Positions 8,046-17,054 of a DNA stretch of 29,137 nucleotides are shown here, piece by piece; position 1 is the stretch's first letter; the number at the start of each line of letters is the position of its first letter. The translations under genes were made by a program, and so were the position numbers. The notes beneath the pieces were generated by a model. It did not search any database and was not told where the DNA came from. It saw only the letters and a list, made by a program, of their open reading frames with translations. Source of the DNA: Chara braunii. Taxonomy: Eukaryota; Streptophyta; Charophyceae; Charales; Characeae. Location: positions 1,350,634-1,379,770 of the forward strand of contig BFEA01000203.1 in NCBI GenBank assembly GCA_003427395.1, read 5' to 3'.

Positions 8046-10525
8046 TTATCCCCTGACCATGGTATCTGCCATCCACCCCCCCCTTCTTCCCCCCAACCAT
8101 TCTTCACAAAAGCATGTGATAATTTTAGCAATGTCCTTCCTAGTATGCATAAAGCTCATTCGTTGTCTGGCTGTCTGCCACTGATTAGTGATCTCTGCTT
8201 GTACAAGTTGCCTAACCACCTCTGTTACCTCCCCCTCCTCCACTCCTGCCCCCTCGATTCCCAGGATGCATCTTCTCCACCATATCACCCAAAGTTTGTT
8301 TGCCCACCCGGAAGAAGTTTCCCACCAGTGGGCGTCCGGGAACTGTGGCCAGTGCCCGTTAGCAGCGCCCTCCAGTCCCATGGCCAGTCGGTACCGGGGA
8401 CCGTCTGCCACCATTTTCTGTCCCACCATCACCACAATAGCACTGACGAAGGGCACTGTAGAAAAAGGTGCTCAATTGTCTCACTTCTTTTCCGCGATGG
8501 GTAGCTCCGCAAACATTTTGTGCACCAAGGCAGCACCCGTCCCTGCTGCTCCAGCCTGGTATGGTCGATCAGCCAGTCATTAGCCATAAGGCATTGGTGG
8601 GCCATCTGCCACTGCAGCGACGAGATCTTGGCCAGCCACAATTTGGATTCGCAAAACCATTGGATGGGCCGGAAGAGACTCCGATCAACGTTGAGATGGT
8701 GTTGCCATCTGTTGCAGATCGTGTTCCACAGCTCTCTTTTGGGTCTCAGCATACGGTAAGCCGTTTTGACCTTCATGTCGGCCAAGCACAAAGGTCATTG
8801 TGCAGACCTTGCTCTCCTCCCCCCCCGGGTTCCACTGCCATTCCCCGGGGTCAATGGGCAGATCCGCTATTGACATCATCGACCGAAGGCCCTCTGTTCC
8901 CCTCCGATCTGTATGACCCTAATACGAAATACCTGTGTCTTGCGGACCTGGAAGAAAGGTTGCCTACTCCCTATCAGGATATCTGCCCTTCCCAATGTAT
9001 ACCTCTCAACCAGCACATCGTTACCACCCACCATGTGCACCATCCCAACCGAACTCGGGTCCCTAGAGAGTCCCACCCAATCTCCTTCCTTCAATACCGA
9101 GCCCCTTTTTAGAATAGAGTATCATGCCAGCGGGAAGCTTTCAGTCAATTCCCCCAGAACCTCTTCTGTACGATGGAAGTACCGCAACATCCTATCTGCA
9201 CTTTTCCATTCCCCAGCCTCTGCGTCCCACAGGTCCCCCACCCGTAGTGCCCCATGCTTGCCCCACCCTCTCCATGGGGAGTCCGAACTACACCTAACCT
9301 GGCCATTTGTGATCCATTCGTTTCCGAACAGTGGCTGTCTGGAAACCTTCTCCCACCGGTCAGGGGGCGGCCTGTCCGGGATTACCAGTCTCCTCCATGT
9401 GTTGAGTAGGCGCACCCATAATTCCTCTGCGGCCCCGCCGTCCCTCTATAGCCTAGGGATTTTCCAACATCTGTCCTCAATCCAGCGTTATCCAGGTCAT
9501 GGGGTCTAACTTTGGGGGAGCCTTGGGGCCAAGGGCTGCAATCTGCATCAGCGCCAATGGGCGCCAAGGGGAGTTTGGGTTAAAAATCAGGATCTTAACC
9601 CAGCGCAAGCTAAGCGCCTGGACCTGCGTAGATGGGTCAATGATTACCCAACCCTCCTTTGGCTTTTGGCTGGATTATCGAGTCCCATGCCACCCTGTTA
9701 ATCGCGTGGGGGGATTTTGTGTCCCCCCTCCAAAGGAACACTGCAATTTGCCTCTTTAAGGCACAAATTCTTGCCTTGCTCAAGGGCCACAAAATTGACT
9801 TGTACCATAAGGAGGCCAGGACAACATTATTGACAACTAGCGCACGTTCAAAAATCGAGGTGTGCCTCCCTTTCCAATTGAATAGTTTTGACCTTGCTGG
9901 GGTGGCTATCCAGTCATCGTTTGACTCAGTCTTACCTTTTACCGACAAGGATGCACCCAGGACCCGCAGTGGGGCACCGGGGGGCAGCCATGTAATTTGC
10001 GGCCTTTCAGGCGGCCTACCACCCTGATGATGGAGCCACCGCCCCACTGTTTTTTTGCTCCAATTCGTCGTCATATCTGATAAACGACAAAATGTGTCCA
10101 CCAAGGTCTAAATCTCCTCCAAGGTCCACACAGATGCATCCATCATGATTGTTAGGTCACCCACAAAAAGAGAGCAGACCGGGACCGCCTCCTCCGGGAT
10201 GCCGGCCACCTCAAAGCGTTTTATATCTTTGTTGCACCACAGGTTGGCCGATAAGATCTCCATTATAATAAGGAAGAGGTAGGGGGTGACCGGATCCCCT
10301 TGCCTGACCAACCACTCAAGCGGGAAGGGAGGGGCCACCATGTCATTGACTTGGACGCAGATGGTCATAGGTTTTCTCAAAATCAATGAAGATGATAGCT
10401 GCATTCCACTTTTGCCGCCTAGCCAGGCTAACCATCTTATTTACCAGAAGAATGTTTTCCTGGATGTTTCTATTGCGCAAGAATCCGGTTTCTATTGCAT
10501 GTGGTCCTGGCGCTTTTGCCGCCAA
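8046..10525 (-). pseudogene. LINE ORF2 C-terminal two-thirds (broken)
   Basis: In transcript order, 10525-10343 has GFLRNRNIQENILLVNKMV and IIFIDFEKTYDHL (palm motif). Then 10404-10108 has VRQGDPVTPYLFLI and SLFVGDLTIMMD where a YADD box is expected. Roughly 25 palm residues between DHL and the VRQG segment are missing. Next, 10104-9637 matches the thumb (KLFNWKGRHTSIFERALV, then ALKRQIAVFLWRGD). Then 9415-9122 has QPLFGNEWI and GALRVGDLWD, 9094-8876 has EGDWVGLS, and 8791-8429 carries the zf-RVT module with CTKC, ETIEHLFLQCP. The 8456-8046 frame is the remaining C-terminal piece. Eight frames are needed and the YADD aspartates are not intact, so it is dead. The long + strand frames over 7686-9509 are its antisense shadow. 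Confidence 0.85.
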
Positions 10526-11490
10526 AGGACCCGCTTACCGTACCCACCAGCCGGTCTAGTCTTTACCACAGATGCATACGTCCCCTTCACCGGTGCAGTC
10601 ATTTGCTCCCTTTGGAGTGCGAGATCATGGAATTGTCCGTAATTATACTTACCGGATTTAGCCTCAGCCACAAGATGTCCTCGAATGGGTTCAGACAAAG
10701 CTCGCGAGAAGATATAGAGAACTTGGTTGTCGTGCAAGTTCAAACCAGGTACTTGCAACAACCTTTCAACTTCACGAGATAGCGCGTCTACAGAGGTCCA
10801 ACGCTTTTGCCCTATGGTGGTGAGTTCATCAAAGGCCTTGTCGGTCGTCGTCTTATCCAAGAATCTCTCCTTGATCTTTTGGAGAAATTCTTGGAGAGTT
10901 AGGGTCTTCGCCCACTCACCGATATCCTCGAAGTCAGCAGCATTGGCCTCGGACAATACCCATTCCTTGGCTGTCTCGCCAAGACAAGAAGTCGAAAAAG
11001 CCACTTGGCTTTTCGATTCTCCTGGTGCATTGCCACAGTATGTTTGGATCTCAGCGATCCAGAGCAACAAGTGTTCGCCCCTTTTTCCATTGTAGGTAAA
11101 AGGAAGTTTCATTTTAACCTTTTCTTTTCTTTTTGGTTTCTCTGCCTCTTTGGCTGGGTCTTCTTTCTTTTCGGTGGGTCCTTCTTTCTTCTCTGCCGGT
11201 TCCTCAAACTCTTTCTTCAAGGGTCCGGGCTTATCTGGCGTCACCTTCCGTATTGCATCTTTCATGAGTTTCTCTTGGGGTGGTTTCCTGTCTACTTCCC
11301 TCTTCGTCTCCTCCTCAACACTCACCTTATCCTTACCTCTCATCAGTCTCATCATGGTATCTGGTGAGACGGTGTCCGTGTCTATCTTCTTCTCAAGATG
11401 AACAAGGTAAGCTATGATAGATTGCAACACAGACGAAAGATCAGTCTCAACTTCCTCAAAGTGAAATCGTTCTCTCATCTCTTCTAACAT
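10492..11490 (-). CDS. gag: Ty3-type retrotransposon gag, C-terminally cut
   Basis: The 332-residue frame has a charged Lys/Glu/Pro-rich N-terminal half. From about residue 128 comes a Retrotrans_gag (capsid) domain: MKLPFTYNGKRGEHLLLWIA, then ETAKEWVLSEA, LTLQEFLQKIKERFLD, LSREVERLLQVPGLNL and LYIFSRALSEPIRGHL. This order and spacing are typical of Ty3/Gypsy capsid proteins. The last ~15 residues run into the truncated LINE near 10525, so the nucleocapsid zinc knuckle, protease and polymerase are missing. The ATG at 11490 overlaps the stop of the upstream ORF by seven bases. The capsid frame itself is unbroken, which suggests a fairly recent element. No LTR or primer-binding site was identified with confidence. 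Confidence 0.82.
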   Translation of the reverse strand: MLEEMRERFHFEEVETDLSSVLQSIIAYLVHLEKKIDTDTVSPDTMMRLMRGKDKVSVEEETKREVDRKPPQEKLMKDAIRKVTPDKPGPLKKEFEEPAEKKEGPTEKKEDPAKEAEKPKRKEKVKMKLPFTYNGKRGEHLLLWIAEIQTYCGNAPGESKSQVAFSTSCLGETAKEWVLSEANAADFEDIGEWAKTLTLQEFLQKIKERFLDKTTTDKAFDELTTIGQKRWTSVDALSREVERLLQVPGLNLHDNQVLYIFSRALSEPIRGHLVAEAKSGKYNYGQFHDLALQREQMTAPVKGTYASVVKTRPAGGYGKRVLWRQKRQDHMQ

Positions 11491-11969
11491 TTTCTCTTGC
11501 GGTATTCTTCTATCTTTCTTCTTTCATCTGCTAGAGATTTCTCTAATTGTCTGATTTTTTTTTCCATTATCTCTACGGACAATTCCTTTCTCTCCTCACT
11601 TTCTTCTTTCTTCTCTTCTTCCTTTCCTCTTTGGTCCATTCTTTCAAACTGCTCCGTGACAAACCGGTCAAGAGCATTACGCCCTTGTTTAATGAGTTTC
11701 TCGACTCGCTGCCCGGTTTCCAGCATCTCAACACCAGTTCTCGCGGCTTCAAGTTCACCCTCTGCAGCTCGCAGGTTGAACTGTCTGTGAACGTGCTGTT
11801 CAACTGCTGGACCGGCACCGTGTATCTCACCAAGCAGTTGCCGAAGAAGGTCTTTTAGTGTTTGCCTTCTTGCGTCAATTTGACCACGCGTCCTAAGACC
11901 CCCCCCTTCTTCATCAGCATAGACTATGAGAGGGATAAGGAAAAACAGAAGAGGAATGAACCTTGTCAA
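11484..11969 (-). CDS. Coiled-coil ORF overlapping gag
   Basis: The 161-residue frame lies directly upstream of gag on the same strand and ends in TAG seven bases inside gag's first codons (ATGTTAG). Residues 35-161 are rich in Glu, Lys, Arg and Leu, with coiled-coil character, for example LKDLLRQLLGEI, EKLIKQGRNALDRF and KKIRQLEKSLADERRKIEEY. The first 18 residues, MTRFIPLLFFLIPLIVYA, look like a signal peptide followed by DEE, which is odd for a gag partner. That hydrophobic start may be leader sequence read by chance, with the true start further in. The -1 offset to gag means the pair could be joined by frameshifting, translated by reinitiation, or be one ancestral ORF split by a one-base change. 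No known family is recognised. Confidence 0.5.
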   Translation of the reverse strand: MTRFIPLLFFLIPLIVYADEEGGGLRTRGQIDARRQTLKDLLRQLLGEIHGAGPAVEQHVHRQFNLRAAEGELEAARTGVEMLETGQRVEKLIKQGRNALDRFVTEQFERMDQRGKEEEKKEESEERKELSVEIMEKKIRQLEKSLADERRKIEEYRKRKC

Positions 11970-13375
11970 GATGGAGGCATGCAGACATTTCTAGAGAGAA
12001 TTCATTTTTCCTAGCGTGTAGATGCCGCACAATAAATAAAATTAAAAGACAAAAATAAATTCCACGGCACACAGAACTTTTACAGCAAGAGCAATTAAAC
12101 AAAAACTGTCAAAAAGAAATGAGTTCTCAATTTCTATATTCTTTGTTGTCTGTTCTCTGCGATGACGTCCTACAGCAGGTTTACAGGTACCGCAGCCACG
12201 GCCAGTGTGATCAAGAGAACAGCACACTTGTAAGTATACACAGCAACCACACAATCAACAGGTGAGTAAAGCCAACACAACAACAGAATCAATAGTTAGC
12301 TTCTTTCCTCTTTCTGCTATATCATCTGCAGAAGCAATGCAACCATCACAAAGCCAGCACTTGACACTACAACAAGTGAAGCCGTACCGTCTGCCAGCAA
12401 GCAAGTGCACATTCAATAGTTCCACTACAGAAGCATTTGCATGCCACGTGTCACCCCTGGCATGCCAACGCAGCAGGTCTCAGCGTCAAGGACTGAAAGG
12501 TCTACGAGGGGGGGATGCCACGTCAGCAGTGCATGTCTGCATCACACTCAACACTGGTAAGCATGCAGCGCTTTAACAGCAGGCAATCGCAACACAGGTA
12601 CGTGCCACGTCAGACCATGCCCTGCCAGAATACCACATCATCATGCCACGTGGACAATGCACCACATCAGCGGTCCCAATTTTTCCCTGGACCAGCGCTA
12701 CGTCAGCCTGTTGCCAACGAAGCTCTTGCCGGTATCTCGAAGTCTTCAGTGCAGCCACGTCATCATCTGCGAGGGACAGCTGCTCGCACGTGCAATACTA
12801 CAATGTCTACTAGACTTGCGGTATTTACCGCGCGCGTTAATAAACGCATTTCGTTTTGCACATGCGGCACCTCCCACTTACCTGGGTTCCTCGTCAGCAC
12901 CTGACAACAGATTGCAATGAAGGAATATACCAAATTGTAATGAACCCAGTCAGGAAGATACTCAGCAGACGTTGAAGTTCCAATAGTCTCAGATCTGTAC
13001 AAAGTCTCCAGTTAACGTGAAAATGACATCCGCAACAGTATCTTGTTACCAATAGACGAGGAGAGTGGAGGGAGGATAGACAAGGAAGAAGGTGGGAGAA
13101 ATAGTCACAGATCACACAATAGTAACCCAACCAATCCCACTTCTTCTCCGGGCTTCCTCTCCCTCCACATCATCAATCAAATAACAGTAACAAGTCTGAT
13201 AAGTCCCGGTAACACAGAAGTGCCACGTGGCACCACTCTCTTATGGAGACAATGAAGACAGCCAACAGCGAACAATATCAACGTCGGTCTCAAGTAAGTA
13301 TCCCGTTCCCAATCTTCCACAGATCCCGATCTTCCTCCTCCTCGCAACCAGTCACCTCATGTAGACAGCGTGGAC
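11970..13375. other. Probable retroelement leader/LTR region
   Basis: No coding gene is seen. It lies upstream of gag in the - strand sense and contains an AT-rich leader (about 12000-12150) and many ACGT-core sites. A primer-binding site, polypurine tract and paired LTR could not be found, so LTR boundaries are not assigned. Confidence 0.4.
12436..13235 (-). promoter_or_regulatory. Cluster of ACGT-core (TGACGTGG-like) sites
   Basis: GCCACGT, CCACGTCA or close variants occur near 12440, 12517, 12605, 12645, 12753 and 13222, with TACGTCAG near 12698 and a related site at 13380. On the - strand they read TGACGTGGC, the core bound by plant bZIP factors. Interspersed CCACATCAG phrases look like mutated versions. 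Lying upstream of the gag frame, they could be LTR enhancer sites; that is inference. Confidence 0.45.
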
Positions 13376-13379
13376 AATG

Positions 13380-13621
13380 CCACGTCAGCAGTCGAGACAG
13401 GTGGCATGCGCCACATCATCGATGTAGACCAGTGGCATGCGCCACATCAGCAATGTAGACCTGTGGCATGCACCACATCAGCATGCAGTGTAGACCTGAG
13501 GCAGCGCCACATCAGCATACAATGTAGATCATCGGAAGCGCCACATCAGCATGCAATGTAGACCAGAGGCAGCGCCACATCAGCATGCAATGTAGACCAG
13601 AGGCAGCCCCACATCAGCAAT
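13380..13621 (+). repeat. Minisatellite, 8 units of 31 then 34 bp
   Basis: CCAC(A/G)TCA starts units at 13380, 13411, 13442, 13473, 13507, 13541, 13575 and 13609. Spacing is 31 bp for the first three intervals and 34 bp for the last four. A later unit reads CCACATCAGCATGCAATGTA then GACCAGAGGCAGCG. The change in unit length marks two expansion phases. Confidence 0.95.
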
Positions 13622-14486
13622 GCCTGGCGCATAATGCAGAATGCGCCAGCATGCCGTCACAGTCCGCATCGTCGTCCACAGTGCCTGCGCACAGCCAGCG
13701 TCCAGCCAGCGTCTCGCCAGCGTCATGCCAGCGTCAATGCCAGCGTCTGGTCGAAGTCAAGCTAGCGTTCAAGCAGCATAGCAAGACTGAATGTTGACCT
13801 CCCGAAGAGCAGCCCTTAAGTAGCATTTGACGAGGCTGTCTGGTCTCGGGTCCCTTCTCCACAGTCATCCAGATTGACTCACAGCCGAGGGCCTCGATAA
13901 TGTACAGTTGCAGACTTCCCCTTGGACCTGATGCTGTCTGGGTACCTGCATACAAACAAGTGTGCGTGCCTGACCGGCGGCCTGGGCTGGATACCTTTGG
14001 ACTTTGACTGTTGGTGTTATGTGTCACACGTCCAGGCCCTGAATCCTCGTGTGGGGTCTTTTTCCCCTGTTTCGGCCTTGTCTGAGGGCGCCCAGGTAGG
14101 CCCTCAGAGGGTTGCTTGTATTGACGCTTGGCCGAGGGTAGGAGTTGGATGATGTACTATATAAGGAGGTAGGCTGTAGGATTAACCTCCATGCTTTGAG
14201 CGATTGGGTTTGAAGGAAAGGATCCTCCTGACGACACTACGTGCGGGGTAGGCGAAACGGGTTGAGGAGAGGCCGCGTGTTCTGTGGTGCGAGTTGGACA
14301 CTCGCTGGTACTGGATCGATCCTGTTATTCTCGGTGTATCTTTCGATCGATTCCTATGGTTTGATTTTGCTCAATTGAAGCGTGCGCAATAGTTGGCTTT
14401 CATTGGTGTATTTTGCTATACTATTCTCATGCTGTAACTGATTTTGCTGGTCAGTTCCTTCAATTCAATATGGCATGGGTTATTGC
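13622..14486 (+). other. LTR-like or promoter-like non-coding stretch
   Basis: The first ~130 bases repeat CCAGCGTC several times. A TATA-like motif follows at 14158-14165, and a GC-rich then T-rich leader comes after it. No coding frame is convincing. It could be an LTR fragment of a + strand element, but no partner LTR is visible. Confidence 0.35.
14158..14165 (+). promoter_or_regulatory. TATA-box-like motif TATATAAG
   Basis: TATATAAG stands in otherwise GC-balanced sequence, followed by AGGAGGTAGGCTG. It resembles a plant TATA box. Direction is +, opposite to the gag frame, so it would serve a different unit. Confidence 0.35.
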
Positions 14487-14743
14487 AATAGTTTTTTTTG
14501 TTTTTTTTTTTTGCTGGGACCTTCCCTGGTTGTTCTTGCACGGCTGGTCCGCCCAGGAAAACAGGCTGACCCGGGCGGCCCGGCTGGTAGCCTAGTTTCA
14601 CGTGCAATTTTGCAGGGTTTTCTCATATTTTGTCGGTGTGCATCTTGTGTGTGTGAAGCTTTGTCTGTTGAAGCTTGAATCCGTGGAGTTGTGAAAAAAA
14701 GCAGTGCGTGAATCGTAGGATCGTTGCACCATCCATTGTGCAA
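14487..14743 (-). pseudogene. LINE ORF1-like tail with Lys/A run
   Basis: On the - strand the frame contains RLPAGPPGSACFPGRTSRA and then EGPSKKKK, with the Lys codons forming an A-run (T-run at about 14492-14512 on +). The same segment, with the same A-run, lies on the + strand at 28083-28186. The two copies share DNA and protein-level similarity. They may be a poly(A)-tailed non-LTR element end or a coding poly-Lys stretch in an ORF1. Only the part downstream of about 14600 (toward lower coordinates) is shared; the rest of the frame is unrecognised. Confidence 0.4.
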
Positions 14744-15017
14744 GGTTCTGATAACGGCATGATAGCCACGGTGTTTATTGATTACCTGCGGAGGGTGATG
14801 GTATGCACTGTGGTGGTCTTGCGAGGGCAGATGCTTTGCCTCCGATCAATGTCTAACAGAGTGTGCCTCTAGGTGAAAAAAAAGAGAAAAAAAGTTAAAA
14901 ACTTTTAAAAAGTGACGGGAATGCTAAAGAATGGGATGTGGCAGCCATTGTTTGCATGCATGCTGAAACTGTTGAACCGAATGGCCCAACTCCACCTTAG
15001 AGTGAGTGAGTGGGTCA

Positions 15018-15140
15018 TCAGCTAATTTGCATGGCTACGATCCGGACGTGGATGGCGGTCCGGATTCAGTCCGGACTCCAGACGTCCGGTCTGGAAGTTC
15101 CGGATCTGCCAAATTTCGAGGAAAAAAAAAAAAAAAAAAC
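15018..15140 (+). mobile_element. GTCCGGA-rich poly(A) repeat, left copy
   Basis: It begins with TAATTTGCATGGCTACGATCC, continues with at least five TCCGG motifs, and ends in an A-run at about 15122-15139. The same head, motif content and A-tail occur inverted at 15400-15607. Poly(A) and repeated occurrence suggest a SINE-like retroelement. Confidence 0.55.
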
Positions 15141-15399
15141 GGTCCAGGACCCTTCCGCATTGAGGAGCCAAGCCCCCAAAATGGCTTTCTCTCTCTCTAT
15201 AATAATTTATTAGAAAATCCCCAATTTCTTAATTATTAATAATTCATTACCTTTTGTTAGGTTTTTAAATCTTTTAAACTCTTTTTTTAAAGTTTTTTAT
15301 AGTTTTTGACTTTTAACTCAAGTTTGGTTAGGAATTCTGACATGACTCTGAGGCAAAAGTGGTTTGCATTGTTATTCTGCATAACATTTTTTTTTTTCA
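15141..15399. other. AT-rich spacer between inverted repeats
   Basis: Very AT-rich, with TTTTAAA-type runs and no coding content. It would be the loop if the flanking inverted copies paired. Confidence 0.5.
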
Positions 15400-15607
15400 G
15401 ATTTTTTTTTTTTTTTTTTTTTTAATGGTCCGGACATTTTCCGGACCTGTCCAGACATCCGGACCGTCCGGATCCCGTCATGTCCGGTGTCCGGAAGATG
15501 TCTGGAATTCCGGACGTCCGGAAACTACCGGGCACGGGTCGGTTCCATGTCCGGAAATGTCCGGGTCCGGGTCCGGGTCCGGCGTAGCCATGCTAATTTG
15601 GGACGAG
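15400..15607 (-). mobile_element. GTCCGGA-rich poly(A) repeat, right copy
   Basis: On the - strand it starts AATTAGCATGGCTACGCC, carries more than ten TCCGG motifs, including GGACCCGGACCCGGACCC, and ends in an A-run (T on +, about 15401-15423). TCCGGA is itself palindromic and contains a CpG. Orientation is opposite to the copy at 15018-15140, tails facing inward. Confidence 0.55.
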
Positions 15608-15824
15608 GAGAACAGTCATAAATTGGTAATCCATTATGCAAGGGCCGAAAAAAAAAATAAAAAAAATAAAGGCGCATCTTGAAGGCTTAGTGACATTAAT
15701 TTCCATGGAAAATTGGAAAATTTTGAAAAAAAAAAAAAAAAAGCAGAAAAGAAAAAGAAAAAAAAGATGGAATTGACTTGGAAAACCCTGTCACTTGTGG
15801 TTTCGCTAATGTCATTCATTGCAG

Positions 15825-15880
15825 GATGATACAGTCAAGGAGGAGATAGACTACATCACGAAGAAAATCCTACCTGGAAG
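15825..15880 (+). CDS. EF-hand protein, exon C
   Basis: A TTCATTGCAG acceptor precedes 15825 and a GTACACC donor follows the AG ending at 15880. The exon is 56 bases. Only frame 1 is open; the other two meet TAG or TGA, and frame 1 is exactly the phase delivered by 3264-3318. It encodes DDTVKEEIDYITKKILPG, an amphipathic acidic-basic helix, and carries two bases that join the first base of 22985-23095 to make Arg. Intron 2 before it is 12,506 bases and holds the LINE and gag insertions. No family is recognised. Confidence 0.66.
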
Positions 15881-16685
15881 GTACACCACGAAAGAAGCTC
15901 AACGATGGATCACTGTCGGCAGTGGAGTATTGCTCTGCTCTTCATGGCGTCAGTCGAGTTCGTGTTCTTCCTTTTTTTCTGTACAAAAAAATTAGGCCGT
16001 TTCTCGATTTATGTGTGTGTTGTCTTTGCGCAGGGGCCATCAAGTAAGCCAGTACGGTAAACAATAAATGACCTGTCTGTGGGAGCTGCTCTTCATTACA
16101 GCCAGGAGCTTCTGAGCTGTTCTCCCCCCTTACCTCCCCCTCCCTCTGTGAGAGGTACCAGTCTTTGACAGTACCAAAGGAATATCAAACAATATGTTCA
16201 TTCACAGTGATGCGCTCTTCAGTTATTAACTTGTTAAAGTTATTATGCTGTGCTTTACACAACCTTCTGTTCAGGCCACAGTTGTGTGGTGTCCTTACGT
16301 TTTTTTTTTTTCGTTTTTTTTTTATAAAGCCGGGGCCAAGTACTATGGGGAGAGATATGAGCATCTTCTCATAGTAATGTTTGTCCCCGCTGCTCCAATC
16401 TATTGGTAGGGACAGTCACTGAATGCGTGATAGGGAACTGAGCCTTATCTATTTGCAATTTTGCAGTGGTCCTGGTGTGAGCAAACCCTCTGGTACGACG
16501 ATGCTCAACATCAAACAAATTCAGGAATGTCACACACACAAAGTCACACTTGATTGAGACCTCCCACCCAACTGAAAATCGAATTTTCACACTCGAAATG
16601 TTTGATGAAACAGGGAAAAAGTCCGAAAAAACTGATATATGCCTGGGCACCGTGCTGCCCTGACCAACGTGCAGAAATTGGACTT
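15881..16685. other. Intron 3, left part
   Basis: No gene seen. The phrase GATTTATGTGTGTGTTGTCT then TTGCGCAGGGGCCAT (about 16005-16038) recurs in altered form at about 20709-20740, so both may be remnants of one repeat. A T-rich block lies at about 16300-16323. Confidence 0.45.
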
Positions 16686-17025
16686 GAAAATCATTACAGA
16701 GCCGAGAGTGACATCGCACTGGCTATATCTGTGGCCTGCTCTCTCGTGTCGAGCAATGAGAATAGTGCTGCTCACTGCTCCTTAGCAGCCAAAAAATCCC
16801 AATGATTTAATAGCAGATTTTTTGACAAGCTGATCCTGCTACAGCAATCGAAAATCATTACGGAGCTGCGAGTGACATCGCACTGGCTATGCCTGTGCCC
16901 TGCTCTCTCGTGTCAAGCAATGAGAATAGTGCTGCTCACTGCTCCTTCACAGCCAAAAAGCCCACTGATTTAATAGTAGATTTTTCGACAAGCTGAGCCT
17001 GCTACAGCAATAGAAAACCATTACA
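16686..17025 (+). repeat. Tandem duplication, about 164 bp x 2, plus start of a third
   Basis: Units 16686-16849 and 16850-17012 share GAAAATCATTAC, GAGTGACATCGCACTGGCTA, CTCTCTCGTGTC, AGCAATGAGAATAGTGCTGC and GACAAGCTGA..CTGCTACAGC with few differences. A partial third unit starts at 17013. The similarity suggests a recent duplication. Confidence 0.93.
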
Positions 17026-17054
17026 AAAATACCTCAGTAGGCAGGCTGGAGCAG

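Larger units (their letters stand above)
7503..10525 (-). mobile_element. 5'-truncated LINE with poly(A) tail
   Basis: The element reads on the - strand from about 10525 to 7503. It starts abruptly inside the reverse-transcriptase domain next to gag sequence and ends in a broken A-run of about 25 bases (T on the + strand, 7507-7533). A truncated 5' end with a 3' poly(A) is the usual product of target-primed reverse transcription. It separates a + strand LINE relic on one side from a - strand gag on the other. Only a weak ATCCGGT match near 7492 and 10484 hints at a target duplication, and the second lies inside LINE coding sequence, so no duplication is claimed. Confidence 0.75.

Noticed and set aside
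7686-9509. Long + strand open frames (272, 214 and 198 residues)
   Set aside because: They lie antisense to the - strand LINE ORF2, whose motifs are clear. Their Pro/Ser/His-rich content is the complement of that coding sequence.
7490-10490. ATCCGGT as a target-site duplication of the LINE
   Set aside because: Only 7 bases match and the right one is inside LINE coding sequence (ETGFLRN region).
13380-13621. Possible CRISPR array
   Set aside because: Spacers are as repetitive as the repeats, units are contiguous, and the setting is eukaryotic. It is a minisatellite.
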